Shown here: positions 11,901 to 23,628 of the stretch, piece by piece
Position numbering within the stretch: position 1 is the first letter of the stretch
How the letters are laid out: every line of letters starts with the position of its first letter
Source of the DNA: Paragonimus westermani
Taxonomy: Eukaryota > Platyhelminthes > Trematoda > Plagiorchiida > Troglotrematidae
Assembly: GCA_008508345.1 (NCBI GenBank)
Contig: QNGE01002663.1
Span: forward strand, 42,902 to 106,901
Reading direction: 5' to 3'
DNA length: 64,000 nucleotides
Translations under genes and position numbers: made by a program
Notes under the pieces: generated by a model
The model's database searches: none
Seen by the model: the letters and a program-made list of their open reading frames with translations, nothing else
What the model was told of the DNA's origin: nothing

Positions 11901-12317
11901 CACTTTCAATTTGAATAGAATGGTAGTTGAACATCGGCTTGCCAGTTTTACGTCCTGACGTTCTTTCTGTGCACAACAATAGGCAATTTATGATTAGTAG
12001 CAAGGTATTTCACTGAAATCTAGGGTCCTTCTCATAACCCGATGCAACGACTGTGTTCGGTTCTTCCGGATCTTTGGCATGCTCACTGTATACAACTTGC
12101 TCATTTTTGAGCGGTACAAGGATACGCGAAAGTGGTTTTGTTCGGTCGTTACACAACCACATTAAAGACATTACAACTCAGCTCCAGTTTGAACTGAGTC
12201 ACCCACCGAATCGATTGTAGTTTGAACTGTGTAGTACGCCATGTAGCCGTGAATTATCACTTTGTTAGGTGTTTTTTTTTCATTTGTCTTAAATTCATAT
12301 ATTTTTCTCTGTCACAG
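8931..12317. other. Intronic DNA without recognisable genes
   Basis: Short open frames (9391-9660, 9662-9895, 10489-10719) show no family motif and have the look of chance frames. No repeats with partners elsewhere in the window were seen here. Confidence 0.5.
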
Positions 12318-12691
12318 GTCGAAAGCCGAATGTGCCTTTTTCATGCAAGGCCAGAAGACGTCCCTGCTTAGACCTCTCTCCGCTAGATAATGCTAGCATC
12401 ACGTTTTCCGAACAGACAGACATAACCTTCTTAGTTTATACTGGCAACCCCAGACGAGCACACAGCTTCCGCGATATCTACGTACCTGTAGGAATTGTGC
12501 CACCGGTGAAAACAGTATTAATTCGAGAGCGTGAACGAACCGGTTCTCCACCAGGAAGGTTCCATTTGACGGATGACGAATTCGATGAAGTAGATGCAAA
12601 CATCAAACATCTAGCCAGGTTGTACTCCGAAAGGCAACACTTCGAGTTCAGCAAACAACACCTGGCCCTTATGCGTACGCATTACAAGTAA
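12318..12691 (+). CDS. BTB-BACK protein, terminal exon with atypical tail
   Basis: This exon follows acceptor TGTCACAG and completes the split Gly codon from 4499. The first residues (GRKPNVPFSCKARR) correspond to the post-BACK segment of BTBD3/6. Those proteins then have a PHR domain; here about 110 other residues follow (TFSEQTDITFLVYTG, then VPPVKTVLIRERERTG, then a charged helical-looking DEFDEVDANIKHLARLYSE) to TAA at 12689. I do not recognise this tail. An open frame of about 124 codons in AT-leaning DNA supports a real exon. It could instead be an alternative terminal exon, with a PHR exon elsewhere. Confidence 0.75.
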
Positions 12692-15600
12692 AAGAAAACA
12701 AACAGTGAAACGAGCATCTGGAAACACTGCTGTGAATCGGAAAACTACATCTGTCTCCTGTGCATTCCAGCCAGACTACTAGGTTAAGCTTCCGTGCTGC
12801 GGATTCAGTCAATGAATTTCCCGTACACACTCTAGTTTTGCGCTTAACTCGCACATTTGACTAACTGTAGACCAGTATGCATTCCATCAAAACACTGCGG
12901 CAAAAATAGCCCCATGACTACTTTAACCACGCCTCCTGGAACAAACGGATGAAATCTGCATGTTATTGGATCCAGTGAGCTTGCAAACGTCGTTTTGAAC
13001 GGGAAGTCTGCACCGAAGGGAAAATCTTCCGAAGGTTTTGTAAAAGATGTCTTTTTCCCGGAAGATTTGTGTTCTTGCCGATTTTACCAAATCGCACCTA
13101 ATAAAGACTCCTGAAGACCTAAACACAACCCTAATTTTGTAGACCGTGTGCAACATAGCGCAAGTTGTAGTTCGTTGCAGGCAAAGCATAAACAGCTAGT
13201 TCTGTCGTTAAACTGAGAAAGAATTTAACTCGTTTACATCCATCAAAGAACAAATAAGAGTATGTAAATGTCGAAACTGTTTACTGAGGGGTCTGTTGAT
13301 ACGTGACCTCACAGTAATTACAATCATTTGTGTAGTTGTGTTATTTTAGGTGTAGTGGAGGCCGTCCATTAACACTCATTAACACTACCAGGAATACCGG
13401 ACAATGTAGACTTTTAACATCAAATTAGGTGATTAGCCGATTCACTGATCATTACATAACTCCTTTAATCATTCATTCAGGAAGTAGTTATGAACCTGAC
13501 CAGAACTCATCATAGCTAGAGCCGCAGCTGATCGGACTATGGACTCGAAATAACCTGGAGAATGTTTCCATAGTGAGACAAAAATTAATCTAACTGCGCT
13601 AGGCAAAATAATTAGAAAGGTTTATAAATACAGACATATCATTGACTGGATTAAGTAATAAATTTACCAGGATATCAAATTCACTTTTTCCTTGAGTCTC
13701 AAAGCAGATGTGTATATTCCGGCTAACATGGTTCGTAACCAGGAGTGCAATCTAACAAGTGTCTGGTCCTCTATCACCTGGCAGAATTCATTCTGTTTGC
13801 GCCACCAAATTAACTGTATGAATTCACTGAACAATAGTTGTCTGAAGATACACTCTTAATTCAATTGGTCGAAGAGAGTGTCGACTGCTGGTCGTTCACA
13901 AATACATCACTTAATATGGTTACTGGGGAAATCGTGAACCCAGTCATGCATTTTTTGGTCTGCATATTTTACGCCACTGTGATCTCAAAAAATTTCTCCT
14001 CTGAAGGCAGTTTATTGTCAGACAGAATTCATTAGCTATATGAATGATATATTCTCTAATCGTACACACCTATCTTCACCCTCAGTATGTCACACAACCT
14101 ACTACCAGCAACACACTGCCAGTTTATCTAAAAACATACGTCACTATTAACTGTCGTCTGTTTTCAACTATCGTCACGTGCTCCCTGCATTCGGGATGCG
14201 AGGGAGTGATATTATTCTCACCATATCCGGTGCCTGTGTCACACCAATTTTAGTTCTACCTTATACAGAACAGCCAAAATTTACCGCACGCGGTTGGTTC
14301 AAGAACCGTGACAAATGCAAAGCGTGAAGCCAGTAAAAACCTGCCTAGACTGTAAACGCTGACGAAAAGTCCACCAGACAGACCGGAGTTTCTCTTATTC
14401 TCTAAGTGTACTTTACGGTGTTCATGTGGTTGAAGTTAATACTTTTGTTCCCGTAATTTATAGTCTAGCAGTTTCTGAAGAGCATTTTACCCCCCGACAA
14501 GTGATCGCAATAGGTCAAGGTTGGTTTTTGGCCTCACAGTTTGATCCAGTCTTTTTGTTAAGCTAAGAACTCAGATTACTGTAGCTATTCATCAAATTCT
14601 GTCAATTCTGAGTGCAGGTATTCTTCATGAAACTTTTTTCAAGTACGTAAAGTAGTCACCATAATGCGGTGATTCTTCGTCTTGTTCATACATCTTAGCG
14701 CTTCCAAAGACGTTCCTTCGAGTGATTTCTTGTTGTAACGTTCGAATCCTTCACTTTCTCTGACATCCATTGTTGTAGCGTTTCCTGTAAGTATCTAGAG
14801 TTTCGACTTTGTGATTTTTCCCCCCAGTATATAATGTGGCTCATTAACAAGCTGATTCATTCTAGCCGATTGGATCTGTTGCACGACACTGCAGGATTTC
14901 TGTCCTAATGTTGAATAATGTTTAATCGTCGTAACCCGTGAAAAAGTTTCACCACCGTATACCGCAGTCTACCAACCATTTGACCACGTTAAAATATTCA
15001 CCACCCATAATAGTCTAAGTTTGACGGGATACACCTGTCAGCTGAAGGGCAACTGCCCACGTGATATGTGTAAAAGTCTTTTATCACCTTAAAATTCCAT
15101 GAAATTTCGAATGATTGAGGGGAGGGCTAAAACAGGTTCCGCCTCGTCTTGATATCGACTTCTGTTTTGAGATGAGCTAGGGTTTTCTGGACTTATCTGG
15201 AGAGGCTTTGTTTTCAATACGAATTTCCCATAGAACCTCCTTATAACTTATTGTGAATGTCGCATACCAGATTAGGATTAGCTGAGCGATCTGATACAGA
15301 GATTTGTGTGCCGAGCATCCCACATGTGACTGATTAGCATTTACACGCACTGTTCATGTGGTAAGACACGGAACAAAACATCAGCGTCAAAACAATGTTC
15401 AGTTCTACCAATATCAGGTTGGATGGGTGTAACATGATGCATACCCAGTTTAGTTGACTTTCACGTACTACAACCATTTATTAAAAACTATAGTTTTCTG
15501 TAATCGGATGTGTTGGTAATCATGCATAACCAAAAGTTGGAAACAGGTAACAAACAGTCATCTCGGGTGGTGAGAACTACTTAACTTGGTGTCATTCGTT

Positions 15601-18600
15601 TTTTGGATTGAAAATGCTGGCAAGTTGCCGTGTTTCTAACGCTTATAATTATAGCAATCGATCACCAACCATTAATTTGAAGCTGATATTGAACATCAAG
15701 CAGTAGTGTAACAGGAAACTGTAAGTGTTTAAAATTAACAAGCGAACCGCACTATAAATAGAGTCGTCCCTGCTAGTCGAGAAGAATTCGTTAAATGTTC
15801 TGTAAGAAAGAACTGAAGAACACCCATAGTAATCACGCGTAAATTAGCCGAACTTCTGCAGCGAAAATGAGTTTAACGCGAATCATACTTCGTCGACATG
15901 TTGCAGTTCTGGAACTAGATATTAGGTGACAGCAGGGTTCTACATCATCAGAAAGGATTTGTAGACTACGATATACTGGTTGTCAAGCCCTGAGAAGGTG
16001 TTTTCATTATAGCCACCAATGATAACTGTATCTGTGGAGTAAAAAGATTGATCGTTCTCTACTGCTGAGGTCGAGGGTGGGGCAAGCGAATAGGGTAATA
16101 TAGTGCTGGTGCTCTACTGTAATCAGTAGCTTCATAACTTTTAAGACTTCAGCACAGATGGAATACTGCACTAGTATCTGTAGTACGCAAAAAACCCAAG
16201 CCTAGCTGTCACTTCCTACGGGAAATTGACTCACCTGGACAAGGTGGACGGTAACGTTCTATCGTTTGACCGTTCCCACAAGCTATAGATTTTAGATAGT
16301 GTTGCTCGTTCAATCCAGTCGTTTCGAATATCGTTTGCAGTTATAAACTGCAAACCACTGCTCAAATAATGCAGCAAAAAACGTTAACTCTAAACCAATC
16401 TATAAAGTTTGAGGGGGGGGGGTAAGACGGTCTGTATACTTATGATGTTTTGTATCGAATGACGGGAATCTGACCCTTTTGGCCTAAAAGTTGAGAAGCG
16501 TACTGAAACGCGAGATATCTTCGGCCTAAGATGACGTCTTATTTATAAACAAAAGTCTCATCCAAAAGACAGAAGTTAGAGCAGTTTTAATTAACACCTG
16601 CAAAACGTGATTGCCGCAACTTGTTTCACTGGAATAAACTTCGCAAGTGCATGCCGCTCATATACCTCGGTTGTAACAATCAGATAGATGGTGAACGCGG
16701 CTGTCGAGAAATAGTAATGAGTAAGAATAACAATGATAAAAACATGATGACTACATCCTTAGTGGTACATCCAGGCAGGTTGGTATGAGCCAATGAGCTA
16801 GCCGACCGTACCAATGTGGGTTGATGAAAATTGTGTGGGTGCAACGATTCTCCATCAGCTGCCACTCTCTTCACTTTGTCATGTCTTTCACTGTAGATCA
16901 GTTACTCATTTCGTCACAGTTTTCCCATCCAGGTGATTGATACAGCCCCAACCTCGGACTTGAACAGCATTAAAACCCAAAAATAACTATATACAGATGC
17001 CTTCTTATAATCTATCAAGTTACGAACGTTCCAGAACAGGAAGTAACGTTTAGGGATATAAACGTTTGAAAACAGTGGAAATAAAATTCTAAGGAGCAGC
17101 CTTCCCTTGGTAGGTGCTGCACACCAAGAAAAAATAGTATATTTAGTTAAATGCGTTTAGCTACTTATGAGTAGCACATTTTATAGCTGAAATTAATAAA
17201 CAGGCTTACGTAAATTGAGCGTCACGCGTAATTGACCGGGTATAATGGAAAATACTACTAAACCGGTTTAGATAAACCGCCAGGGTATCATTTTCATCAT
17301 CACTATCAGGAAGCTTTCAAGAGTAGTGATGAACTATGGAGGTTTGGCACTGCGAACGTCCAGACTACCAAGACACATCTCAGTAATGTTTGTGACCACA
17401 GTAACCCGCATGTCCCTCACCATCAAAACAAGTAAAGGTTTTTTGATAAACTACAGATTATGATTTTTTTAAGTGCTTGTGAGCGGAGGTGCTTTTATTC
17501 CTTTCATTCTTTGTGCAACGAGCTGCAATCCCACCATTTTTGCATATGCTCCTGCAACTGTATAGTCTCAAACCCAAAACAATTCGCAGTAAACGTTGAT
17601 AACTTCATTATCCACATATAGTATTCCAGTGAGTTCCGCTGCGCAATATTCCTAATATCGGAGACGAAACAAAGGAAGAACAGAGTGTGCTTGAAACTCT
17701 CGTTTCTAGGTGATGGCTGGTCAACAGTGACAAAAGAACGTCTAACAGAACCTGTATTCTGATCCTATAATGCTGTACAATTATGTACCATACGAGGAAC
17801 CAGAGACTTACCAACCTCCTCGGCTACCAACAAACAGCGTACGTCTGTCACATCCTGTCGTTTGTATAACTATTCATGTAGTTTCGGTATGAGCTACATA
17901 AGGAGAGAAAACCTATAGGCAGCTTCTCGTATCAAAGAGCATGTTCTCAGATGGCTGGAAACACCACAACAAACGCCAGGCGAATGTATACAGACCGGCA
18001 GGTGGCACTCAGTGTCATCATTAGCGAAACACTTATTCCAAAAATAACACATATTGAAGGTTTTTGACGCATCCTCTTTGAGTTTTAGAAGCCACCAAAA
18101 AAGCATCTTCCACTCTGCTGAGGATTTTACTATCATACTGCAGAATTGCCCCCTGTGTTCAAAAACAATTTGTGTTAACGTTGCGGCTGCCTTGGTATTG
18201 AGGGTCCTCATATTTCTGATCCTCATTTCCATGTCTTTCTGTCTGATCCCTTAATCTATGACTTTCATTCTATGGAAACTTATCTAAATGTTTAAGATAA
18301 GTTGCATGTCCATGTGTGATCAGAATGCACGGAATGTTGCTCCAGAAAACATCACGATTGGCGTCTTCTCACTGATTTATTCATGTTCACCGGAAGAAAG
18401 AATTGCTTTAAATTTTAATGTAGTTCCGTTTTTTTATGGAAACTTGACACTCAGTTAACCAAATCTCTGCCCAAAGATTCGGGCGTCTCTTACTGTTCTT
18501 ATGTATTTACTCCCATTTCTTTGGAACCTTCAGAACCCTATAAGAAATCTGTTTGTCATAACCTGTGGTCATTTGCTTCACTTCGAAACATTGCAACTAC

Positions 18601-18844
18601 CTTTAGATATTTATTCATATAACGGTCATTATCATATTCCTAATCGTTTCTCTATAAAAATGTAGCGTCGAATGAGCGAAAGTAAAATGATTCAGGTTAT
18701 GCAGTGTTTTATCTAAATCTCAAAATTCAGGGTAAATCAGCCCTCTCAGACAAATGTTATGTGATTTCTTCTACCCACTCAAATTACGTGAACTGATTTC
18801 TGTGCCTGAGTAGGTGAAGACAGTTTGTGAAATGTCACACTCTG
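12692..18844. other. Gene-poor region
   Basis: No convincing gene or transposon domain is seen. An AATAAA at 13100-13105 could end the BTB-BACK transcript, about 410 bp after its stop. A G-run lies near 16420. Open frames such as 17894-18232 (-) and 13838-14035 (+) have no recognisable motifs. Confidence 0.5.
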
Positions 18845-18937
18845 TGATGTATGTCAATGGACATATACGTTCACGTCAGTTATTAAAGTTCGGGTTGTAC
18901 ACTATTTGATACGAGGCGTAATTCTAATACAAGCTTG

Positions 18938-19918
18938 TCATCATCATTATCATCATGGATAGCAATACATCAGTGGTTCACACTAATGCTTAACTGCCAC
19001 ACAACCATGAACATAAAGCAAACCCTATATAGAAAGAGGGAAGGGAAAAAGAAGGGGACGGGAAAGGACCTAACTACTGAAAACGACTACGTCCATATTC
19101 AAACATTCCGCATCAAGGTGCCTACACCTTGCAAACAAACAACCAGGCAGCAAGTGAGAGTAAGGCGTCATCAGCGAGACAGCTTCCTTACGGCTTTCAC
19201 TGCCCCGCGTCATTAAATGCACCCACTTCACAGACAACTCGGACAAACAACGACAACATTCACGCCACTGAGCTCAATTAGCCGCCATTTCACCTAGAAT
19301 CTCCAACCACCGACTCTGTGAGTCGCGAAGGCTCCAGCCCGGCAGACTAACTCGATCTACAATGGCCAACCCCTTCGTGGACGACTTCATTTCCCTACGC
19401 CAGGTCATTGTCTGTCCACCTCGCACATTACACCAGTCGGTCGCAGTGTCGGCGAACAGTGCTCGGTGTGGAAGACGACTAGCTGGTATCCTTAATACAT
19501 GACCTACCCAACTAAGCCTGTGCAGACGTAGAGACTGGACAAAAGAACTCGTTTGGCAATCACTACCAAACACCCGCTTTCTAACCTCTTCGTTACTTAC
19601 TAGCTGGTGCCACCCGATACGAGCGATAGAACGCAAACATCGATGGTCAAATACTTGAAGACGGTTCACGTCTTCTACCCTGAGCGGACAGGCCTCGCTG
19701 CTGTAAAGTAATACGACCTTTAAGCTCCAGAGAAATACCCCTCTGACGTCAGAGATACCCCAGATAAGCGAACACCGCCCTAGCCTTAGAGATGCGCACT
19801 TCTATTTCATTCCGTACACCTCCGCTGCCGCCCCCGATGCAGATTCCCAGGTATACAAACTGGTCAACAACCCCCGTGATTACATTATATGGCAGCAAAT
19901 CTACGTGATCACAGCAAT
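18938..19918 (-). mobile_element. RTE-like LINE, 5'-truncated, with 3' UTR and GAT-type tail
   Basis: On the minus strand the RT C-terminal coding end (19918-19274) is followed by a roughly 330-bp 3' UTR and a terminal TGA/GAT-type short repeat (18938-18955). Short tandem repeat tails are typical of RTE-clade elements. The same 3' UTR recurs at 19919-20119 and 21195-21437. Confidence 0.85.
19274..19918 (-). pseudogene. RTE-like endonuclease-reverse transcriptase, C-terminal end
   Basis: The minus frame contains FVYLGICIGGGSGGVRNEIE, KARAVFAYLG, EACPLRVEDV and VFDHRCLRSIARIGWHQLVS, then LHRLSWVGHVLRIPASRLPH, VRGGQTMTWRREMKSSTKGL and a stop at 19274. This is the conserved tail that follows the RT palm/thumb in RTE-like LINEs of trematodes. 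The part before 19669 needs a one-base shift, and the N-terminal endonuclease and RT core are missing (5' truncation), so it is dead. Confidence 0.85.
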
Positions 19919-20119
19919 CCTCATCACCACCATAGACAGCAATACATCAGTGGTTCACACTAATGACACACGACCATGAAGAGAAAGCAAACCCTATATA
20001 GAACGAGAGAAGGGAAAAAGAAGGGGACGGGAAGGGACCTAACTAATGAAAATGACTACGTCCATGTTCAAACATTCCGCATCAAGGTGCCTTCATCTTG
20101 CAAACAAACAACCGAGCTG
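19919..20119 (-). mobile_element. RTE-like LINE 3' UTR fragment, tandem to the preceding copy
   Basis: Only the last ~200 bp of the LINE 3' UTR are present, ending in a TGGTGGTGATGA-type tail at about 19919-19932. The tail directly abuts the truncated 5' end of the copy at 18938-19918, in the same orientation. Both copies together sit between the two halves of one LTR. Confidence 0.8.
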
Positions 20120-20252
20120 CAAGAGTGTGGTTATCGTTCAGTCGCTGTGTTCTGCCTGAATCGGATATACGGGATACTGGTCTCGCTTCAAGTTCTATCT
20201 ATTCACGAACCATCACACTGGCGTCACGGCAGTTTCAATAACAAGGAATCCT

Positions 20253-20760
20253 ATGCCTCTCAAAACCTTGGACATTCATTCATCCCCTCGTGATATTGAG
20301 GATTATTTTGAACGATTTGAACTATGGTGTAGGACCGTATCCAGCCTGAATGAGGGGACAAACTATGCCCTCTTCCTCTCAAGAACAGGAAAAGAGGCTT
20401 ATTGACATCCGAAAAATCTATCTCATACAGACTCGCTGATGGATCTCAAAGAAAACACTGCTCGGTCATGTCAGTCCTGTGAATGTTGATGTCGCCGAAC
20501 GAGTCGAATTCAATATCATGCAACGCTAACCGAACCAGTCAGCCCGCGACTTCATTCTCCAGATTCAAACTCCGGTAGCACGATGTGGTTTTGGTGATCA
20601 TTTGAAGGTCCAACTTCGTGACCGAGTCATCGTGGGCATTAATGCTCCGGATACACGTTGACAACTGCTGCTACTCCCAAACCCTACGTATGGAAATACC
20701 AAAGTAATCTGTAAGCAGTACGAAGACGTTAGTAAAACAGTCCAGAGTTTAAGTTCTAGT
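20253..20760 (+). pseudogene. gag: Family A Gypsy gag
   Basis: The ATG at 20253 starts MPLKTLDIHSSPRDIEDYFE and reads RFELWC, the same start as the gag pieces at 5436 and 27820. Stops and shifts break it soon after, but capsid-region traces can be followed to ICKQYEDVSKTVQS at about 20745. The minus-strand copy at 49860-50230 is its closest relative here. Confidence 0.75.
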
Positions 20761-21188
20761 GAGGTTCCAGTCTTGTTTGGATCGATGGAACAGCGACCTA
20801 CAGAGCACAGTACTCTGCGGCTATACAATTCAGCTCCTAAATATGGGTCCGACAAGTTTCTCAAAATTCTTCGCAACAGATTTCACACCTCACTGGTAGA
20901 ATCGGGAATTGTGCCTCATGTGGCAAGAAACAACCCAGATACACATGCATTAACCGCAGCTCTATACGCCACAACTGCGGGAAACCAGGTCGATCACAAA
21001 GTGTCTGTAGGTTGAACAGAAATGGTCAATTTATAGAAAATGATCAGAATGAATTTGATGATACATGCGATAAGATGGAGTCCTTTAATTTGACAGCCGA
21101 TTCATCTAATTCAGGACATCTATTTCATAAACTTTCCACAGTAATTGGCATGATGCATGATTACATTGTTCACACTGGCAGTGTAAAA
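20761..21188 (+). pseudogene. Family A Gypsy gag zinc-knuckle region
   Basis: Across frames the sequence gives NCASCGKKQPRYTC and then HNCGKPGRSQSVCRLNRNG (about 20910-21020). These are two CCHC-like knuckles with substituted metal ligands in the second. TADSSNSGHLFHKLSTVIGM follows and is shared with the minus-strand copy at 49400-49590. Reading frames are shifted. Confidence 0.75.
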
Positions 21189-21194
21189 TCCATT

Positions 21195-21437
21195 CATCAT
21201 CATCATCATAGACAGCAATACATCAGTGGTTCACACTAATGCTTAACTGCCACACAACCATGAAGAAACAGCAAACCCTATATAGAAAGAGGGAAGGAAA
21301 AAGAAGGGGACGGGAAGGGACCTAACTACTGAAAATGACTACGTCCATATTCAAACATTCAGCATCAAGGTGCCTACACCTTGCAAACAACACAACCGAG
21401 CTGCAAGTGAGAGTAAGGCGTCATCAGCGAGACAGCT
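21195..21437 (-). mobile_element. RTE-like LINE 3' end inserted in Gypsy gag-pol
   Basis: A 243-bp LINE 3' UTR copy with a (TGA)n tail at its low-coordinate end. It is bordered by TCCATT at 21189-21194 and again at 21438-21443, a 6-bp target-site duplication. The corresponding site in the minus-strand Gypsy copy (about 49362-49372) has no insertion. Confidence 0.9.
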
Positions 21438-21667
21438 TCCATTACACAAGGAAGACATCTAACACAGTTCTATCCAAATTATACACTACATCCTTGTTCT
21501 CTAACCATACTAGGTATAACTGGTCATTACATTTCTGTTTTCCGTACAGCCACTATTCCGATGTACAATGAACAATCGAAGTCAATTAACTGCAACTTCG
21601 TTGCTACTTCTCATGGCCCATCCGTTTTAGAACTGAAGGATTTAAAAGGCATCATATTCAAGTTTCC

Positions 21668-22342
21668 TTGCCTGTACCACGGAGTGTTTCCACAAGCTTG
21701 AAAAACCCCATTCTCAAGTGCTCGAAGGCCACGGGCTGCATGAAGATACCTCCAGTTAAACTAGCAGTAACTGGTCGTCCTCATGGACTCCGTGTACCGA
21801 TAACTGAGGTGCTCAATGAGCTGGCAGCAAAGTACATCACTGAGCCTGTTGATTCACCCTCTTGGGCCACGTCGATTGTGGCACCGTTGAAGTCTGACGG
21901 GGAAACTCCGCGTATATGTGGCGATTGTCGACTTACTGTAAATCGATGCCTCGAGCAACATACATATAGTACTGCTGAACCTGAGGACATTCTGAACAAA
22001 CTTTCGAGATCCAATGTCTTCTCCAAGATTGACTTGAGGGATGCATATCCGCATATTCCTTCGGATAAGGCATGATTGCTGATAACAACACCCTTTACAA
22101 CGGATGGACTTTTACAGTACCGATTTTTGCCGTTTGCACTTAGTAACCCTCCTGTTATCTTCCAGCAGATGATGAACAATATTGTGAAGGGTATGGGTGG
22201 TGTTGGAGTTTATCAGGATGATGTCATCGTACATGTTCCAGATAAGTTGCCCGTGGCTCATATCATTCGAAACTACTCCCAATTTTTTTCGATAAAAACA
22301 TTGTTTGAACAGCGAAATCAGAAGACAGGTTTTGCAAGATAG
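21668..22342 (+). pseudogene. pol: Family A Gypsy reverse transcriptase
   Basis: RT motifs in one frame: PPVKLAVTGRPHGLRVPI, DSPSWATSIVAPLKSDGE, RICGDCRLTVNR, FSKIDLRDAY, TGA at 22073, then GLLQYRFLPFALSNPP and the catalytic box GVYQDDVIVHV. The catalytic aspartates are kept. The TGA codon is at exactly the same RT position as in the minus-strand copy (48723-48725). The sequence decays after about 22280 and is cut by the gap at 22407. Confidence 0.85.
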
Positions 22343-22406
22343 TAATACCATTTCGTATGTTCTCGTCAGTTGCTAACACATAAAAGCGATGAAAATAAAA
22401 AAAAAA

Positions 22407-23129
22407 NNNNNNNNNNNNNNNNNNNNNNNNNNNNNNNNNNNNNNNNNNNNNNNNNNNNNNNNNNNNNNNNNNNNNNNNNNNNNNNNNNNNNNNNNNNNNN
22501 NNNNNNNNNNNNNNNNNNNNNNNNNNNNNNNNNNNNNNNNNNNNNNNNNNNNNNNNNNNNNNNNNNNNNNNNNNNNNNNNNNNNNNNNNNNNNNNNNNNN
22601 NNNNNNNNNNNNNNNNNNNNNNNNNNNNNNNNNNNNNNNNNNNNNNNNNNNNNNNNNNNNNNNNNNNNNNNNNNNNNNNNNNNNNNNNNNNNNNNNNNNN
22701 NNNNNNNNNNNNNNNNNNNNNNNNNNNNNNNNNNNNNNNNNNNNNNNNNNNNNNNNNNNNNNNNNNNNNNNNNNNNNNNNNNNNNNNNNNNNNNNNNNNN
22801 NNNNNNNNNNNNNNNNNNNNNNNNNNNNNNNNNNNNNNNNNNNNNNNNNNNNNNNNNNNNNNNNNNNNNNNNNNNNNNNNNNNNNNNNNNNNNNNNNNNN
22901 NNNNNNNNNNNNNNNNNNNNNNNNNNNNNNNNNNNNNNNNNNNNNNNNNNNNNNNNNNNNNNNNNNNNNNNNNNNNNNNNNNNNNNNNNNNNNNNNNNNN
23001 NNNNNNNNNNNNNNNNNNNNNNNNNNNNNNNNNNNNNNNNNNNNNNNNNNNNNNNNNNNNNNNNNNNNNNNNNNNNNNNNNNNNNNNNNNNNNNNNNNNN
23101 NNNNNNNNNNNNNNNNNNNNNNNNNNNNN
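22407..23129. other. Assembly gap (723 N)
   Basis: A run of N preceded by a short A run (22397-22406). The left flank is family A Gypsy RT and the right flank is a Penelope-like endonuclease. The N length may be an estimate. Open frames crossing it are artefacts. Confidence 0.98.
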
Positions 23130-23627
23130 GAAACGTCTGTCCCGAAGAAACCGGTGTACATGCAGTTACCGTACAAAGGAGATAGTAATATGTCGTTTCT
23201 AACGCGACGACTGATGCAGGCCATCCAAAGGACGTATAATGCAGCTACACTGCGCTTACTCAGTCGCACCAAGTCACTCACCCTTCCTCACATCAAGACG
23301 CGGATGTCAGAGCTGTCCACTTCACACTGTATCTACCAGTTCATCTGCAGCTGCGGTGACGTTTACATTGGCAGAAATGATCGATCCCTGCGATTTAGAA
23401 TGAAGGAACACGTGCCCAAGTATATCGAGAACTTGATGTGTGGCGTGACCCGACGCGACCATACCAAACAACGCAAGCCGAGTTCTTCGATCGCCAGACA
23501 CCTGCTAGAGACCGGTCATGTAGTCGATCCGACAAACGCTTTCCGCGTGTTGATGCGTCATCACAAACCTGTCATTCTTAAGTCACTCGAAGCGCTGCTA
23601 GTCATGCGTAGCAAACCGGTCCTCTGA
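23130..23627 (+). pseudogene. Penelope-like element C-terminus with GIY-YIG endonuclease
   Basis: The open frame from the gap to TGA 23625 contains CIYQFICSCGDVYIGRNDRS followed by LRFRMKEH. This gives the Y...YIG core, the downstream Arg and KEH of a GIY-YIG nuclease fused to a Penelope-type RT. SSIARHLLETGHVVDP further on supplies the conserved HxxxTGH segment with its acidic residue. The upstream PYKGDSNMSFLTRRLMQAI fits the RT-EN linker of Penelope-like elements. The RT itself would fall in or before the gap. No stop interrupts this portion. Confidence 0.8.
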
Positions 23628-23628
23628 A

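Larger units (their letters stand above)
4500..12317 (+). other. Intron of the BTB-BACK gene (7,818 bp)
   Basis: The donor GTAAGT begins at 4500 and the acceptor TGTCACAG ends at 12317, preceded by a T-rich tract (12271-12310). Joining the exons restores one glycine codon (G + GT) and continues ITGRKPNVPFSCKARR, which lines up with the residues that follow BACK in BTBD3/6 proteins. The intron holds a sense-oriented LTR retrotransposon at 5033-8930. The rest, 4502-5032 and 8931-12317, shows no recognisable gene. Confidence 0.8.
18845..20217 (+). repeat. 5' LTR of family A Gypsy, split by LINE insertions
   Basis: The halves 18845-18937 and 20128-20217 together give 183 bp and match the LTRs at 23940-24120, 36634-36816, 27438-27613 (-) and 50256-50437 (-). 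The split halves are bordered by CAAGCTTG (18930-18937) and CAAGAGTG (20120-20127); the uninterrupted minus-strand LTR has CAAGCGTG at this place. That pattern fits an 8-bp target duplication that has since picked up one change on each side. Confidence 0.85.

Noticed and set aside
17894..18232. 112-codon minus-strand ORF
   Set aside because: No motif, no splice context or repeat partner; probably chance.
18935..19216. 93-codon plus-strand ORF repeated at 19976 and 21240
   Set aside because: The shared peptide arises because all three are antisense reads of one LINE 3' UTR.
22370..23627. Long open frames across the N run
   Set aside because: Length comes from undefined bases; only the part right of 23130 has real residues.
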